Origin: Bradyrhizobium sp. 200 | GTDB taxonomy: Bacteria > Pseudomonadota > Alphaproteobacteria > Rhizobiales > Xanthobacteraceae | NCBI RefSeq assembly: GCF_023100945.1 | Contig: NZ_CP064689.1 | Location: forward strand, 8,724,001 to 8,788,000 | Direction of reading: 5' to 3' | DNA length: 64,000 bases | In this document: positions 61,633 to 64,000 of the stretch, one piece after another | Layout: the number at the start of each line of letters is the position of its first letter | Position numbering within the stretch: the stretch's first letter is position 1 | The notes under the pieces: model-generated | The model's input: only the letters and a program-made list of their open reading frames with translations | Database searches by the model: none | What the model was told of the DNA's origin: nothing | Translations under genes and position numbers: made by a program

Positions 61633-63951
61633 TCACGCCTCGAGTTGCCTCCCGATCGGCAGGGCGCGGATACGCTTGCCGGTCGCGGCGAAGATCGCGT
61701 TGATCAGCGCCGGCGCAAAGGGCGGCACGCCCGGCTCGCCGACGCCGCTCGGCGGCGTGTCGGGCCCGGCGGGTACGATGTAGACGTTCGTTACGGCCGG
61801 GGATTCATCGATTCGGATCACCGGGAAATCGTCGAAATTACCCTGTTGCACCTTGCCGTCCTTGAAGGTGATCGCGCCATGTTTGACGAGGCTCATGCCC
61901 ATGATCGCGGCGCCCTCGATCTGCGACTGGATCCGCTCCGGATTGACGTAGGTTCCGCAATCTATGGCGGTATCGACCCGCGGCACGGTGAGCTTGCCCT
62001 TGTCGTCAACGGCTACCTCGACGATCGTCGCGATATAGCTGACAAAGCTGCGATGCGCGGCAATGCCGAGCCCGTGACCCTTGGGGACGGACCGTCCCCA
62101 ACCGCCCTTGTCCGCGACCAATTCGACGACCTTGCGAAGACGCGCGGTATCGATCGGATAGCTCTCATAAGGCTCGCCGTAGTTCCAGAGGTCTTTCACC
62201 GAATCGAGCTTGACGATCCGGGGCGAGCCGATCAGCTCCAGCAGCATGTCCTTTTGGTCGCGTTTGGTGGCATGGGCGATTTCAGCGACCATCGACTGCA
62301 CCGCGAAGGCGCGCGGGATGTTCGACACCGAGCGGAACCAGCCGATGCGGGTATGCGCAGCCGCTTCCGGATTCTCGCACTGCACGTTGGCGATCTCGAA
62401 GGGCATGTCGACCAGCCCCATGCCGAGTTCGAACGGCGCCTGGTGCACCGTATTGGCGGCAAAGGTCGAAGCGATGCTCGGCGCGACGCTGCGATGGCGC
62501 CAGGCCGTGACCTTGCCGCTCTTGTCGAGGCCGGCCTCGATGCGTTCCACCGAGACCGTGTGCAGGAAGCCGTTGCGAACGTCGTCTTCCCGCGTCCATT
62601 GCACCTGTACGGGGGCGCCGAGCTCCTTTGAAAGCAGGGCCGCTTCGATGGCGTAATCGCACTTCGACTTGCGCCCGAAGCCGCCGCCGAGCAGGGTGAC
62701 GTTGACGGTGACATTCTCCTCGGGAATGCCAAGCGTTTTGGCGACGTCCTCGCGCGTTCCGCCCGCGCTTTGCACCGGTCCCCAGATCTCCGCCTTGTCG
62801 CCCTTGACGTCCGCGACTGCAACCGGTGGCTCCATGGCGACATGGGCGAGATGCGGCAGATAGTATTCACCCACGATCACCTTGTCGGCGCCCTTCAGGG
62901 CGGCGTCCACATCCCCCTCCTTGCGCACCACCAGGCCGGGCTTGCGCGCGGCTTCCTCCAGTTGGGCCCGGTAGGCGACCGATTCGTATTTGCCGTTGGC
63001 GCCGTCGTCCCAGACGATCTTCAGGGCGTCGCGGCCCTTGATCGCCGCGCCGGTGTTGCGCGCGATCACGGCGACGCCGCCGAGCGGCTGGAATTTGGAA
63101 GGCCACGGCCAGCCCTTGACTTCCAGGACCTTCTCGACGCCGGAAACCTTCATCGCCGCCGCCCCGTCAAACGACGCGAGCTTGCCGCCGGTCACCGGCG
63201 GCCGGGCAATGACGGCGTATTTCATGCCGGGCAGGCGGACGTCGGCGCCGTAACGAGCCGCGCCCGTCGTGATGTCGTGGAGGTCGACGATCCCGATCTC
63301 GCCCTTGCCCAGATAGCGGAAGTCCTTGGGGTCCTTCAGCTTGAGGCCCTCGACGCTCGGCACCGATTGCTTGGCGGCATCGGCTGCCAGATCGCCAAAG
63401 CCAATGCGGCGTCCGCTGGCACTGTGGACGACCTCGTGATTGACCGCCTTCACCTCCATCGCCGGCACACCCCAGCGTTTCGCCGCGGCGCCTTCGAGCA
63501 TGGTGCGCGCCGAAGCGCCGATCTGGCGCATCGGCATCAGGTAGTGACGCGTGCTGCGCGATCCGTCGGTATCCTGGTTGCCGAATTTGACCTCGTCGCC
63601 ATGCGCCTGCTGGACGCGAACGCGCGACCAGTCGGCCTCCATCTCTTCGGCAACGATCAGGGGCAGGCTGGTGCGGACGCCGGTTCCCATCTCGGCGCGA
63701 TGGGCGACGATCGTGACAATGCCGTCGGGTGCGATCGCGACGAACACGCGCGGGTCCACCACGGTGCCGTGCGGCATCTTGTCCGCGCCGGTCTGGTACG
63801 CGGCAAAGCCGGGGCGTGACATCACGGGGGCGGCCAGAACGAAGCCGCCGGCCAGCCCGAGGCCCTTCAGGATGCTGCGGCGCGAAACGTTGTCGACTTT
63901 GACATATCGCTCAAAGCCACGGAGTTTTTTGGGATTGGTGAGAATGTTCAT
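61633..63951 (-). CDS. Molybdenum hydroxylase large subunit (xanthine-dehydrogenase/aldehyde-oxidase family)
   Basis: 772 residues. Tat signal ([20 protein letters not shown]), then the molybdopterin-binding domains of the isoquinoline-1-oxidoreductase beta type: [60 protein letters not shown] and the terminal Glu motif [20 protein letters not shown] with the likely catalytic Glu. ATG at 63951 is preferred over 63957. Exported and partnered with the 2Fe-2S subunit just upstream. Substrate likely an aldehyde or N-heterocycle. Confidence 0.93.
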   Translation of the reverse strand: MNILTNPKKLRGFERYVKVDNVSRRSILKGLGLAGGFVLAAPVMSRPGFAAYQTGADKMPHGTVVDPRVFVAIAPDGIVTIVAHRAEMGTGVRTSLPLIVAEEMEADWSRVRVQQAHGDEVKFGNQDTDGSRSTRHYLMPMRQIGASARTMLEGAAAKRWGVPAMEVKAVNHEVVHSASGRRIGFGDLAADAAKQSVPSVEGLKLKDPKDFRYLGKGEIGIVDLHDITTGAARYGADVRLPGMKYAVIARPPVTGGKLASFDGAAAMKVSGVEKVLEVKGWPWPSKFQPLGGVAVIARNTGAAIKGRDALKIVWDDGANGKYESVAYRAQLEEAARKPGLVVRKEGDVDAALKGADKVIVGEYYLPHLAHVAMEPPVAVADVKGDKAEIWGPVQSAGGTREDVAKTLGIPEENVTVNVTLLGGGFGRKSKCDYAIEAALLSKELGAPVQVQWTREDDVRNGFLHTVSVERIEAGLDKSGKVTAWRHRSVAPSIASTFAANTVHQAPFELGMGLVDMPFEIANVQCENPEAAAHTRIGWFRSVSNIPRAFAVQSMVAEIAHATKRDQKDMLLELIGSPRIVKLDSVKDLWNYGEPYESYPIDTARLRKVVELVADKGGWGRSVPKGHGLGIAAHRSFVSYIATIVEVAVDDKGKLTVPRVDTAIDCGTYVNPERIQSQIEGAAIMGMSLVKHGAITFKDGKVQQGNFDDFPVIRIDESPAVTNVYIVPAGPDTPPSGVGEPGVPPFAPALINAIFAATGKRIRALPIGRQLEA

Positions 63952-63953
63952 GA

Positions 63954-64000
63954 TCATACCCCCGTCGATGCGAGATGGACGGCGTTTTCGATGCGCTGGT
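63954..64000 (-). CDS. 2Fe-2S subunit of the molybdenum hydroxylase, C-terminal end
   Basis: The last 14 codons (QRIENAVHLASTGV then TGA) of the gene preceding the large subunit, overlapping its start region. The position matches the small (2Fe-2S)-binding subunit that usually precedes this enzyme. Confidence 0.6.
   Translation of the reverse strand, partial: QRIENAVHLASTGV

Overview
The window looks like accessory chromosome of a Bradyrhizobium-type alphaproteobacterium. The GC content is high. The tmRNA is the circularly permuted two-piece alphaproteobacterial kind, with tag ANDNVALNEVRLAA. There are Tat-exported oxidoreductases, a PQQ alcohol dehydrogenase, RpoH, and several small proteins of a style I associate with Bradyrhizobium. 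Genus is inferred from style, not from a marker-gene comparison.

Layout. 0-7 kb is mostly intact backbone: an NTF2-like protein, an ECF sigma factor with its probable target operon (DUF4142 protein plus cupredoxin), a chemotaxis receptor, a ParDE-like toxin-antitoxin pair and the tmRNA gene. At 7.1 kb a tRNA-Gly(CCC)-like 3' half marks the edge of an integrated element, followed by a frameshifted tyrosine integrase. From there to about 34 kb is a scrapyard: broken genes, an IS3 element, fragments of a methyltransferase, a toprim protein, an ABC binding protein and regulators. Intact islets remain: a thioredoxin-like protein; an exported formamidase-like enzyme with a TAXI-type binding protein; a secreted lipase with a DUF4403 protein. 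A 40-bp direct repeat of a tRNA(CAT) 3' half (24244 and 28571) brackets an integrase remnant and a PrkA kinase gene. A group II intron (28843-30755) and an IS30 element (31987-33033) each sit inside a copy of the same dispersed repeat family, which recurs at a dozen or so places.

34.2-39.7 kb holds the most distinctive cargo. An esterase/lipase-fold protein is translationally coupled (GTGA overlap) to a caspase-like peptidase whose C-terminal half lies in a shifted frame. Converging on them is an HExxH metallopeptidase-like gene. I regard this as a candidate caspase-type conflict or regulated-proteolysis system.

40-57 kb alternates small conserved proteins (PaaK-like ligase, NTF2-like, DUF4167-, DUF1488- and zinc-finger-type, DCC thiol oxidoreductase) with degenerate repeats. 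It includes a divergent rpoH / marR-fdxA locus with palindromic operators, an IS110 element, an SDR, a DUF2380 protein, a dienelactone hydrolase and a broken C13 peptidase. 57.4-64 kb is an exported respiratory block: a decayed Rieske protein, a PQQ dehydrogenase with a lanthanide-type Asp pair, a small exported protein, an intact Rieske protein, a strong terminator, and a convergent molybdenum hydroxylase large subunit with the end of its 2Fe-2S partner.

Many genes here carry one-base frameshifts or TGG-to-stop changes. That fits a decaying integrated region, though single-base assembly errors cannot be excluded from sequence alone.
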